Assembly (NCBI RefSeq): GCF_029428675.1
Contig: NZ_JAJNEL010000001.1
Location: forward strand, 5,704,001 to 5,768,000
Reading direction: 5' to 3'
Length of the DNA stretch: 64,000 bases
DNA from: Streptomyces sp. JH14
GTDB lineage: Bacteria > Actinomycetota > Actinomycetes > Streptomycetales > Streptomycetaceae
Each line of letters begins with the position of its first letter. Within the stretch, counting starts at the first letter, position 1. Positions 33,151 to 40,589 of this stretch are shown here, one piece after another. Made by a program: the position numbers and the translations under genes. The notes below the pieces were generated by a model. The model saw only the letters and a list, made by a program, of their open reading frames with translations. It was not told the origin of the DNA and did not search any database.

Positions 33151-33890
33151 GCGTGACCTCGCTCGGTGATCGCGGAGCGCCCCCAGGGGGTCCGGCTCTG
33201 CCCAGTTCCTGCACCTGGGCCGCGGAGACGCCGTGCGGCCGACATTCTTGGAGCTGCTGCCGGGGTGCGGCAACAAGCGGCAGTACTACCTCGGCTCGTA
33301 GCCATGGACGGCTCTTGAAACGGGCGCGCAAGCGTGCTGGTCCGGCTCCCGGGGTGGCGAAGAGGTCCGTCGGTCCGTCAGAAGCCGTTGTTCGCCACCC
33401 GAACCGGCGAACGTGCTGAGCGGGTCGAATACCGCTCGATCTGGCCCGGATTATTTCTGCATCAAGACGGATAAAACGCACTATGCCGTCATGCCTCGAT
33501 CTACTATTCGACGACCTGAGAGCCAAAAGTCTGTGTGGCTGATGTCACGGGACGAGGGGTGCGCCGCCCTCGCCGTGCCGCCGGTGGCGCAGGCGCCGCC
33601 TTCGGTCTTCCGCTTCCCTCCGGAGGTGGATCGTGCCGCCGGGTCCGGAGGCGTACGGCTCACCGTCCCGCCCACCGGGGCTGCCGCCCGTGCGGACTTT
33701 GCGGCCTCAATGCCTTGTTTGTCTCCGCACTCGCTGTGTCCCGCGCCGGTCGTGTCCCTTTCTGGCAATTCCATGCCGCGGGCTGTGTCCCGGCGATTCA
33801 GTCGACGGTGTCGCTCTGGAACGGCTGTGCAGTGAGAAATCGGACCTGTTCTGTGTCTCAGCGTCACGAAGACGCCACCGTCGTCAGGGC
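33151..33890. other. 740-base region without a supported gene
   Basis: This lies between the CAP gene and the transposase remnant. It contains a perfect 10-bp inverted repeat (GGGTGGCGAA at 33352-33361 and its complement at 33391-33400), a tandem GTCCGTC/GTCCGTC (about 33366-33380), a 6-bp hairpin near 33423 and an AT-richer patch at about 33445-33500. Frames on both strands lack recognisable proteins. Lower local GC suggests acquired or eroded DNA next to the insertion element. Confidence 0.5.
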
Positions 33891-35511
33891 TTAGGCCCGA
33901 TTGGCGCGGTTCAGAAGGATCACCGCACGATCGAGGAGCTTGCTCACATTCTGGATGCCTGGCTGGAGCTCACGTTCGTGGACGAAGACGGTGAGGTCGA
34001 GAACGACTTGGGCGAAGCAGTAGGCAAGGGCGCCGGGACCAGCGACCTGCTCGCCGGCGGTGCGGCGAGGTCGCGGGGTTGCTGACTTCTTCTGTCGCGG
34101 TTTCGCGGTGCCTGTTTTGCCGACTGTGTGCACGTCGTAGCGTGGGGTCGGTCGAGTGTTCTTGCGTCCTGGCGGCCGTCCGGGGCCGGGGCGGGAGGAT
34201 TTCGGTGCTCCGGCTGGGCAGGCCGCCTTGGGGCGGAGGTGCCGGAAATCGCGGCGGACTCGGGCGGGGGTGAGCCTGTTTGGCGGGCTCGGTTTCTCCC
34301 ATGGCCGTCGCAGGTCGGCCGCCAGCGGGCGGGCGAGCCGGAGTTGGGTGAACACGGCGATGATCAGCCAGGTCCAGCGGTCGGCGGCTTCGGGGGTGCG
34401 GATCTTCGGGCAGGTCCAGCCCAGGGTCTGCTTGAACAGTCGGAAGGTGTGCTCGATGTCGAAGCGCCGCAGGAACGCCTGCCAAAGCAGGTCGATTTCG
34501 GTGGCAGTGCCGTCGGTGCCCGACCACCACAGCCAGACCGGCTTCGGTGTCGCGCCGCTGGGCAGGTGTTCGACCTGCAGGCGGATCACGGTGCCCTCGA
34601 TCACCGGCAGAGCGCCCAGCTGGGCCGTCCAGGCGGAGCGGTGGGTCAGTCTCGGGTGGAGTCGCTTCCAGGCCCGGGCGGTGGCGGTGCCGTAGAGACG
34701 GGTCTCGGTCACCGTTGTCACGTCCGGGGTGTTCCAGGTGGCCGGGTCACCGAAGACGAACTCGCCGCCATGGCGGGGCGGACGACCTCGGACGCCAGGC
34801 TCGGGGGTCGGGGCTGCCCGGCGCAGGACACGGTCCGAGCGCATCCGGCCCAGCACCTGCACCGGCAGATCCTTCAGCAGGAAGGCCAGGCGGGGCACGT
34901 CGTAGCCGGCGTCCACCACGATCAGGATCTCCGGATCGCCCTCCTTTCCACTGGCCGGCCGCGATCAGCCGCTCGACGAGTTCGCGCATCTGCCCGGCGG
35001 TGACCGTGGCGGCGTCGTCGCCCGGTGCCAGACGCAGTGCGTCCAGTGGTGCGGTCCAGGAACTGCGGCCCGTTTCCAGCGCGCAGATCACCGAGTACGG
35101 CCAGCCGGGAACCGCAATGTGCTGGTCCTTGCCCCGCCCGTAGGTGTGACACAGGATCCGCTGCGGTGAGGTGTGGGCGCTGGGCCGCAGCCAGCAGGTG
35201 ATGTCGGCGGCCAGCACCAGCCGGCCGTCCGCCGCCCGCGGCAGCGGCACCGAAGCCAGGGCCCGCCGCAGCCGGGCGATATCCACCCGGCCTGCGGCCA
35301 GGGCGTCGTAGAGCCCACCGTGCCCGCGACGGTGTTCGCCCACCAGCGACAGCTCCACCAGCGACCGGACCGGGCCATCCGCACACAACACGGCATCGGC
35401 CAGCTCGAACAACGCACCCGCACGCCTGGTCAGACAGGAGTAGAACTCACCCCGGAAGCGTGACAGTTCCGCAAACGGATCCTGCCGGACAACATGATGC
35501 GACAGACTCAT
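33891..35511 (-). pseudogene. Frameshifted DDE transposase (IS701-like, NF041680-type family)
   Basis: The N-terminal part (from ATG 35511: MSLSHHVVRQDPFAELSRFR) has LVLAADITCWLRPSAHTSPQ with the first Asp. It runs in frame to QWKGG near 34945 and then loses the frame. The rest continues in another frame with VVDAGYDVPRLAFLLKDLP (second Asp), FDIEHTFRLFKQTLGWTCP (Glu) and the basic tail PGRPPGRKNTRPTPRYD. Removing one A from the AAA at 34945-34947 (minus strand) restores GQWKEGDPEILIVVDAGYD. The last 60 residues (AGEQVAGPGALAYCF onward) run past the usual family end. No terminal inverted repeats were found. Confidence 0.85.
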
Positions 35512-35517
35512 CCCCAC

Positions 35518-35575
35518 GGCCTTCGTGCTGAGCGTTGTGTGTTCCTTGGTCGGATCACATGCTCAGCCGAAGGCC
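35518..35575. promoter_or_regulatory. Long hairpin immediately upstream of the transposase start
   Basis: GGCCTTCG and GCTGAGC on the left pair with GCTCAGC and CGAAGGCC on the right (35518-35525 with 35568-35575), with small bulges and a 14-base loop. It ends seven bases before the transposase ATG. Such structures commonly shield transposase messages from outside transcription. Confidence 0.5.
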
Positions 35576-35654
35576 GCCTGCACGTACGGCAGTTACCAGT
35601 CTGAGTGATCAAGTACGACGAGCCGTTCGACCTCCGAGGTTAAAGATCAAGCTA

Positions 35655-35815
35655 AGGGCTGTCCCGTAATCCCTGGTGGATCAGCGCGCGGCGTCAGATG
35701 TGGTGCATCGCAAGGCGGAGGGGCGTCTCGTACGGGGCGTATTCGGGCGTTCCGACAACGCGGCGAGGTGCCGCAGCTGTCGTCGTGCGCCCGCCAGGGA
35801 TTACGGGACAGCCCT
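35655..35815. mobile_element. 161-bp MITE-like element with TA target duplications
   Basis: The ends are perfect inverted repeats of at least 22 bases (AGGGCTGTCCCGTAATCCCT then GG; complement at the right end), flanked on both sides by TA (35653-35654 and 35816-35817). The interior has no gene. TA duplication fits mobilisation by an IS5/IS630-type transposase in trans. The end sequence is, from memory, common in Streptomyces insertion elements. Confidence 0.8.
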
Positions 35816-35998
35816 TAGGTATGTCCAATGAGCCGCGGTCGGACAGCGACGGCGGCGGAGTGCAACTGCGACCGTCGGTCAGGCCGACGGCACGGGAGAT
35901 CAAGCCACGTGCGGCACGTTATTGCGTCCGAATCGTGAGCCGCAACGCCATTTCCGGCCCGGCTGCAGGGCGGACAGCCAGAAAGCGCTCTGCGGCCG

Positions 35999-36420
35999 TC
36001 AGCCGCAGGCGCCGATGACGGTGGCCAGTTTGGCGGGTGAGGCAGCTCGAGGATGGCTGCGGCCTGTGGAGGTGCATGATCTCGTCGTGCGGGGCGGTGA
36101 GCCGGGACAGCGCGAGCTTCTTGAACGCGGTCAGCTCTTCGATGGCCTTGTCCCTGTCAGTGACGCCGGCCTTCAGCTCGGCGTTCTGGGCCTTCAGACG
36201 CTCGATCTGGGCATCTCTCGGGTCCCTGGCACCACTCCGGCCTCCCGGAGGCCCGCCAGACGGCGTACGAAGTCCTTACCGAGGTGCTGATAGGACCCCT
36301 CCCGGACGCTGCCGGCATGGTCCTTTTTCGGGTAGAAGCCAGTGCGGGGCACTCCCGCCTCCGCGGCCGGCGTCTTGATGTCGCACCGGCCGCCGGGCGG
36401 GCGTTCTCCACCGTGAATTG
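35999..36420 (-). pseudogene. Broken DUF6262-type (transposon accessory) gene
   Basis: The minus strand reads DIKTPAAEAGVPRTGFYPKK, GSYQHLGKDFVRRLAGLREA and GVVPGTRE, and then loses the frame. In another frame it continues DAQIERLKAQNAELKAGVTD, RDKAIEELTAFKKLALSRLT, HDEIMHL. After a second shift it ends SPAKLATVIGACG before TGA at 35999-36001. This is the helix-turn-helix plus coiled-coil layout of DUF6262 proteins that travel with paired integrases. An extra GA dinucleotide explains the first break. The N-terminus is also missing. It lies beside the integrase tail at 37143. Confidence 0.65.
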
Positions 36421-36703
36421 ATTGGGGAGGCGCAATACTCAAGCGCGCCCTGCGAATCGTCGAGGAAGCATAGAGAAGCGGGGACGGAACGCTGCGGCTG
36501 ATCGTCTTCACGAGAGCGGCCACCTGCGCCGCACTCACCCCCGGCGGTGGCACCTGGCTCGCGGGTCTGCTGTAGCGGTGCTGAGGCGCGATCCAGATTT
36601 TTCGGAGTTCGGCGGTCTGGGGATGTCGAGAACGTGCCACCGGCTCCGTCCCGGGGACATCAGCGGCCACCACCGGCCGCACGAGGAAGAAGGAGAAACC
36701 AGC
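36421..36703. other. Intergenic, no gene seen
   Basis: These 283 bases separate the DUF6262 remnant from the VOC gene. A plus-strand frame joins upstream of the VOC ATG, but its Arg/His-rich translation looks non-coding. The VOC promoter is probably here. Confidence 0.5.
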
Positions 36704-37144
36704 ATGGCGATTCAGCGGATGGACAACGTCGGCATCGTCGTCGAGGACATGGATGCCGCCATCGCGTTCTTCGTGGAACTCGGTATGGAGCTGGAGGGCA
36801 GGGCGGAGGTCGAGGGCCTCTTCGCCGACCAGTGCACCGGACTCGACGGCGTCCGCTGTGACATCGCGATGGTCCGGACCCCGGACGGTCACAGCCGGCT
36901 CGAGCTGGCGAGGTACCGCAGCCCCGCGGTGATCAGCGCCGGGCCGCGCAACCGGCCGCACAACATTCTCGGCACGCACCGCGTGATGTTCGCCGTCGAC
37001 GACCTCGAGGACACCGTTGCCCGCCTGCGCCCTCACGGCGCCGAACTCGTCGGCGAGATCGCCCGGTTCGAGGACAGCTATCTGCTCTGCTACGTCCGCG
37101 GCCCGGAGGGCATCATCGTCGGACTGGCCGAGCAACTGCGCTGA
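36704..37144 (+). CDS. Single-domain VOC family protein
   Basis: 146 residues of the glyoxalase/bleomycin-resistance fold: MAIQRMDNVGIVVEDMDAAI, FFVELGMELEGRAEVEG, DIAMVRTPDGHSRLELARY, GTHRVMFAVDDLEDTVARLR and YLLCYVRGPEGIIVGLAEQL. The His of HRVMF and Glu of RLELA and EGIIVGLA are in metal-ligand positions. AAGGAG lies nine bases before the ATG. The final codons and stop lie at the joint with an integrase tail, so the original C-terminus may have been trimmed by a residue or two. It is probably a passenger in this recombination-scarred area. Substrate unknown. Confidence 0.82.
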   Translation: MAIQRMDNVGIVVEDMDAAIAFFVELGMELEGRAEVEGLFADQCTGLDGVRCDIAMVRTPDGHSRLELARYRSPAVISAGPRNRPHNILGTHRVMFAVDDLEDTVARLRPHGAELVGEIARFEDSYLLCYVRGPEGIIVGLAEQLR

Positions 37145-37334
37145 GCTGCAGGACGCGGGGGAGAGCATCAAGTCCTTGTCGGAGTACCTGGGACACCACG
37201 ATCCCGGCTTCACGCTGCGGACTTACACTCACCTGATGCCAAGCAGCGGGAAGCGCACGCGGGAAGCCGTCAACCGCGCGTTCGAGGACGGTCCGAAGAG
37301 CGATGACGGCCCCACGACGGCCCAGGGAGCATGA
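37143..37334 (+). pseudogene. C-terminal tail of a tyrosine-type integrase
   Basis: In the frame overlapping the VOC stop, the sequence reads ELQDAGESIKSLSEYLGHHD then PGFTLRTYTHLMPSSGKRTR and ends DDGPTTAQGA. LGHHDPGFTLRTYTHL is box II of a tyrosine recombinase, with the late His and the nucleophilic Tyr in TYTHL. About 64 residues remain of a normal protein of 350-450, with no start. It is a scar of an integrated element such as a pSAM2-type AICE or a GI. The stop overlaps the leader of mazG. Confidence 0.85.
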
Positions 37335-37347
37335 GAGAGGGGAGAGC

Positions 37348-37728
37348 ATGCAGGCCAAGCCGCAAGCAGAGTCAGAACTGGACGTACAGACACTGCAGCG
37401 ACGGCTCGCCGCGTTCGCGGCCGCACGCGACTGGGAGCAGTACCACACCCCGAAGAACCTGGCGATGGCGCTGAGCGTCGAGGCGTCCGAACTGGTCGAG
37501 ATCTTCCAGTGGTTGACGCCCGAGCAGTCGGCGAGTGTCATGGAGGAGCCGGGGACGGCGCATCGGGTGGCGGACGAAGTCGCCGATGTGCTCGCGTATC
37601 TGTTGCAGTTCTGCGAGGTGCTGGGTATCGACGCGCTGGGGGTGCTGGCGGCGAAGATCGACCGGAACGAGGCGCGCTTCCCCGTACCTGAGCGCCCAGA
37701 ACCTCAAGATCGTCACTCTGCGGAGTGA
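37348..37728 (+). CDS. MazG-like nucleotide pyrophosphohydrolase (dCTPase/RS21-C6 type)
   Basis: 126 residues. The all-alpha NTP-pyrophosphohydrolase core has the metal-binding EASELVEIFQWL (ExxE) and VADEVADVLAYLLQF (ExxD) motifs, preceded by LQRRLAAFAAARDWEQYHTP. These small enzymes hydrolyse non-canonical or excess dNTPs to dNMP and PPi. The start ATG 37348 has GGGGAGAG before it. It follows an integrase remnant, so the upstream DNA may be a recombination edge while this gene is the first of the conserved side. A T-rich terminator and two DnaA-box-like sites lie just downstream. Confidence 0.85.
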   Translation: MQAKPQAESELDVQTLQRRLAAFAAARDWEQYHTPKNLAMALSVEASELVEIFQWLTPEQSASVMEEPGTAHRVADEVADVLAYLLQFCEVLGIDALGVLAAKIDRNEARFPVPERPEPQDRHSAE

Positions 37729-37733
37729 TCGAT

Positions 37734-37760
37734 TTATCCACAATCGACTTCGTGTCCACA
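37734..37760 (+). promoter_or_regulatory. Two DnaA-box-like 9-mers
   Basis: TTATCCACA at 37734-37742 is a perfect classical DnaA box. GTGTCCACA at 37752-37760 differs by one base from the Streptomyces preference TTGTCCACA. Both point the same way, 18 bases apart, between mazG and its terminator. Could be a DnaA regulatory or titration site, or chance. Confidence 0.4.
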
Positions 37761-37789
37761 GATTTCCGAAATTCTCTGGCCTTTCGGTG

Positions 37790-37832
37790 CCGCTCACCTC
37801 ACTCTGGGTAATGGATGAGGTGAGCGGGTTTT
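37790..37832 (+). terminator. Intrinsic terminator with T run
   Basis: CCGCTCACCTCA (37790-37801) pairs perfectly with TGAGGTGAGCGG (37816-37827) and is followed by GTTTTCG. It is the only hairpin I noted here with a bacterial-style T tract, 61 bases after mazG. Confidence 0.8.
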
Positions 37833-37851
37833 CGTAGGACGGGGGCAATGC

Positions 37852-38388
37852 ATGGACGCGGAGCGGCTCATAGGGGTAGGCAGGCGGGCTCTGGCGCAGA
37901 GCCGGGGCACGCCGTCCATCATGGCGGAGGCCTGGCAGGCGCAGGCGCTCGCCCAGGCGATCGGGGACCGGCTGGCGGCGAGCGGACCGAAGGAGTTGCG
38001 CGGCGAGGCGCGCGGGCTCAGCGAGATCGGGGGGAGGGGCAGCGGGACGCCGGACCATTCGGTGGTGCGGACCGGTGAGGCGCGGGCCGCGCAGCTCACC
38101 GGGGTCGCCGATCCGCGCGCGACACTGACCGGACTCGGCGCGCTGCTCGGAGAGGTGGGGATGGCTCTTGTCGCGGTGGCCTGCGACACCGACGAGGAGG
38201 GTCTTTATTGGCAGTGCATAGAGGCGATCGACGCCACCGACGAGTCGCTTGACCGGGTGCACGGGATGCTCCGGCGCCTGACGGAGCAGGACCGGGAGCG
38301 GCAGCACGATCTGGAGCGTGGAAGAGGGCGGGACGGTCCCTACGGCACGGTCCGCGGACCGGCGGGCTCGGCGGCCGGCCAGCAGTGA
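37852..38388 (+). CDS. DUF6099 family protein
   Basis: 178 residues, mainly helical, resembling the Streptomyces DUF6099 family (MDAERLIGVGRRALAQSRGT, SIMAEAWQAQALAQAIGDRL, LLGEVGMALVAVACDTDEEG, YWQCIEAIDATDESLDRVHG). No signal peptide, membrane span or catalytic motif is visible. The C-terminal 35 residues are charged and Gly-rich. Function unknown. GGGGG precedes the ATG by about five bases. The next gene starts 141 bases later in the same direction. Confidence 0.75.
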   Translation: MDAERLIGVGRRALAQSRGTPSIMAEAWQAQALAQAIGDRLAASGPKELRGEARGLSEIGGRGSGTPDHSVVRTGEARAAQLTGVADPRATLTGLGALLGEVGMALVAVACDTDEEGLYWQCIEAIDATDESLDRVHGMLRRLTEQDRERQHDLERGRGRDGPYGTVRGPAGSAAGQQ

Positions 38389-38529
38389 TGGCCCCGGACC
38401 GTCCTCGACCGCCCCTGAGCACAAACGCCCGCACCTGGCCACGGAGACCGGCGGTGCGCGGCCCCGCCGCGGCGCCGCGCACCGAGTGAGAGGAGGGACG
38501 ACCGGTGTTCGGAGGTGCAGGATGGATCC

Positions 38530-39453
38530 ATGGATCTTCGAATCTTTACCGAGCCCCAGCAAGGGGCGAGCTACGGGACGCTGCTCGCAGTCGCCAAGGC
38601 CGCCGAGGACCTCGGCTTCGACGCCTTCTATCGATCCGACCACTACCTCCGGCTGGGGGCGGGGAACGGGCTGCCCGGTCCGACCGACGCCTGGATCACC
38701 CTGGCCGGGCTGGCGCGCGAGACCAAGCGGATCCGGCTCGGCACGCTGATGACCGCGGGGACGTTCCGCCTTCCCGGTGTCCTCGCGATCCAGGTCGCCC
38801 AGGTCGATCAGATGTCCGGAGGCCGGGTCGAACTCGGCCTGGGCGCAGGCTGGTTCGAGGAGGAGCACAAGGCGTACGGCATTCCGTTCCCCAAGGAGAG
38901 GATCGGCCGGCTGGAGGAGCAGCTGGCGATCGTCACGGGCCTCTGGGCGACCGAGGTCGGCGGCAGGTTCAACTACGACGGCACGTACTACCAGCTGACC
39001 GACTCGCCCGCGCTGCCCAAGCCGGCCCAGGCCAAGGTGCCGATCCTGATCGGCGGCCACGGTGCGACGCGTACACCGCGGCTCGCCGCGCAGTACGCGG
39101 ACGAGTTCAATATCCCGTTCGCCTCGATCGAGGACAGCGAGAGGCAGTTCGGCCGGGTGAGGGACGCGGCGGAAGCGGCAGGGCGCAGTGCGGACGACCT
39201 GGTGTACTCCAACGCCCTGGTGGTCTGTGTCGGCAGGAACGACGCCGAAGTTGCTCGCCGGGCAGCGGTTATCGGCCGTGATGTGGAGGAGCTGAAGGCG
39301 AACGGACTCGCGGGCTCGCCCGCCGAGGTGGTCGACAAGATCGGCAGCTACGGCAAGATCGGGTCGTCGAGGATCTACCTCCAGGTCCTCGATCTGGACG
39401 ACCTCGAGCACCTGGAGCTGATCTCCGCGCAGGTCCAGTCCCAGCTGACCTGA
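38530..39453 (+). CDS. LLM-class F420-dependent oxidoreductase
   Basis: 307 residues with the luciferase-like TIM barrel: MDLRIFTEPQQGASYGTLLA, DLGFDAFYRSDHYLRLG, LGTLMTAGTFRLPGVLAIQV, GRVELGLGAGWFEEEHKAYG and VPILIGGHGATRTPRLAAQY. Actinobacterial members with the short barrel and these loops usually use F420 rather than FMN; the reaction is unknown. ATG 38530 matches the conserved N-terminus; a GTG at 38515 would add five residues. The homocysteine methyltransferase gene follows 59 bases later. Confidence 0.88.
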   Translation: MDLRIFTEPQQGASYGTLLAVAKAAEDLGFDAFYRSDHYLRLGAGNGLPGPTDAWITLAGLARETKRIRLGTLMTAGTFRLPGVLAIQVAQVDQMSGGRVELGLGAGWFEEEHKAYGIPFPKERIGRLEEQLAIVTGLWATEVGGRFNYDGTYYQLTDSPALPKPAQAKVPILIGGHGATRTPRLAAQYADEFNIPFASIEDSERQFGRVRDAAEAAGRSADDLVYSNALVVCVGRNDAEVARRAAVIGRDVEELKANGLAGSPAEVVDKIGSYGKIGSSRIYLQVLDLDDLEHLELISAQVQSQLT

Positions 39454-39512
39454 GCCGGTTCCGGACGAGACGCATATCGGCAAGTGAACATGAGCAGTTG
39501 AGAGGAGCACCT

Positions 39513-40415
39513 GTGCAACCCGCCCGGCCGTTGGCCGCCGCGCTCGCCGAGTCCACGGTCCTGCTCGACGGAGGCCTCTCCAATCAGTTGGAGGCGCAGG
39601 GCCGTGATCTGTCCGACGAGCTGTGGTCGGCCCGGCTGCTGCTCGACGAGGAACAGCAGATCGAGGCCGCGCACCGGGCCTATGTGCGGGCGGGTGCGCA
39701 GGTGCTCATCACGTCGGGCTATCAGGCGACGTTCGAGGGGTTCGCGCGGCGGGGGATCGGCCGGGGCCGGGCGACGGAGCTCTTCGCCCGCAGCGTGGAG
39801 CTCGCCCGGCGGGCCGGTGGTGCGACGGACCGGGAGATCTGGGTCGCCGCCTCGGTCGGCCCGTACGGGGCGATGCTCGCGGACGGCAGTGAGTACCGCG
39901 GGCGGTACGGCCTCTCGGTCCGGGAACTGGAGCGCTTCCACCGGCCCCGGATCGAGGCGCTGGCCGCCGCAGGACCCGATGTGCTGGCGCTGGAGACGGT
40001 GCCGGACACCGACGAGGCGGAGGCCCTGCTGCGGGCCGTCGGGGGATGCGGGCTGCCCGTCTGGCTCTCGTACAGCGTGGCGGGGGACCGGACCCGGGCT
40101 GGCCAGTCGCTGGAGTCGGCCTTCGGGCTTGCCGCAGGGCTCGACGCCGTGGTGGCGGTGGGGGTGAACTGCTGCGATCCGGCCGACGCGGACCGTGCGG
40201 TGGAGACGGCGGCGGAAGTGACCGGCAAGCCGGTCGTCGTGTACCCGAACAGTGGTGAGCGCTGGGACGCCGAGGCCCGGGCGTGGACCGGCGGTGCCAC
40301 CTTCGACCCGAGCCGGGTGCGGGCCTGGCAGGCGGCCGGGGCGCGGCTCGTCGGCGGCTGCTGCCGGATCGGCCCCGGCCCGATCGCGGAACTGGCCCGC
40401 CTGCTGGAGGGGTGA
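39513..40415 (+). CDS. mmuM: Homocysteine S-methyltransferase
   Basis: 300 residues of the zinc-dependent pterin-independent homocysteine methyltransferase family. The N-terminal VLLDGGLSNQLEAQGRDL, middle VWVAASVGPYG-like segment (EIWVAASVGPYGAMLADGS), Cys220 in VGVNCCDPAD and the pair Cys283-Cys284 in LVGGCCRIGP form the zinc site. It transfers methyl groups from S-methylmethionine or S-adenosylmethionine to homocysteine to make methionine. The GTG start has GAGAGGAG before it. It lies upstream of the SAM-using hen1, but with a separate leaderless promoter between them. Confidence 0.9.
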   Translation: MQPARPLAAALAESTVLLDGGLSNQLEAQGRDLSDELWSARLLLDEEQQIEAAHRAYVRAGAQVLITSGYQATFEGFARRGIGRGRATELFARSVELARRAGGATDREIWVAASVGPYGAMLADGSEYRGRYGLSVRELERFHRPRIEALAAAGPDVLALETVPDTDEAEALLRAVGGCGLPVWLSYSVAGDRTRAGQSLESAFGLAAGLDAVVAVGVNCCDPADADRAVETAAEVTGKPVVVYPNSGERWDAEARAWTGGATFDPSRVRAWQAAGARLVGGCCRIGPGPIAELARLLEG

Positions 40416-40576
40416 CGGACGGGACGCACCGAGCGGTCGGGGCGGCCTGCAGAACAGCCAGGAGAGTCACGACGGCCGCGACCGGACGCGACGGGCCGGA
40501 GGGGCAGGAGGGGGCGGAGGAACAGCAGAACCGTAGACACCAACAAATTGCCTGGTGGGGGCCGAGTGAACCGGAC

Positions 40577-40582
40577 CATACT
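40577..40582 (+). promoter_or_regulatory. Probable leaderless -10 element of hen1
   Basis: CATACT ends exactly seven bases before the GTG at 40590 and no Shine-Dalgarno sequence is present. Confidence 0.5.
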
Positions 40583-40589
40583 CGGACGT

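Noticed and set aside
33151..33420. Cyclic-di-AMP (ydaO-type) riboswitch upstream of the secreted CAP gene
   Set aside because: Such switches precede cell-wall hydrolase genes in Streptomyces, but the conserved core segments were not found here.
34900..34960. Programmed ribosomal frameshift in the transposase
   Set aside because: The shift needed is +1, the site has only AAA followed by GGA with no slippery heptamer, and simple removal of one base restores a family-like sequence.
33890..35655. Terminal inverted repeats of the transposase-carrying insertion element
   Set aside because: I compared sequences on both sides by eye and found only a weak CTCAGC...CGAAG resemblance, not enough to set element boundaries.
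36194..37213. 339-codon minus-strand frame over the VOC gene
   Set aside because: Only its last 70 codons or so correspond to a real (broken) DUF6262-type gene. The rest is antisense to the VOC gene, which has a good ribosome site and complete fold.
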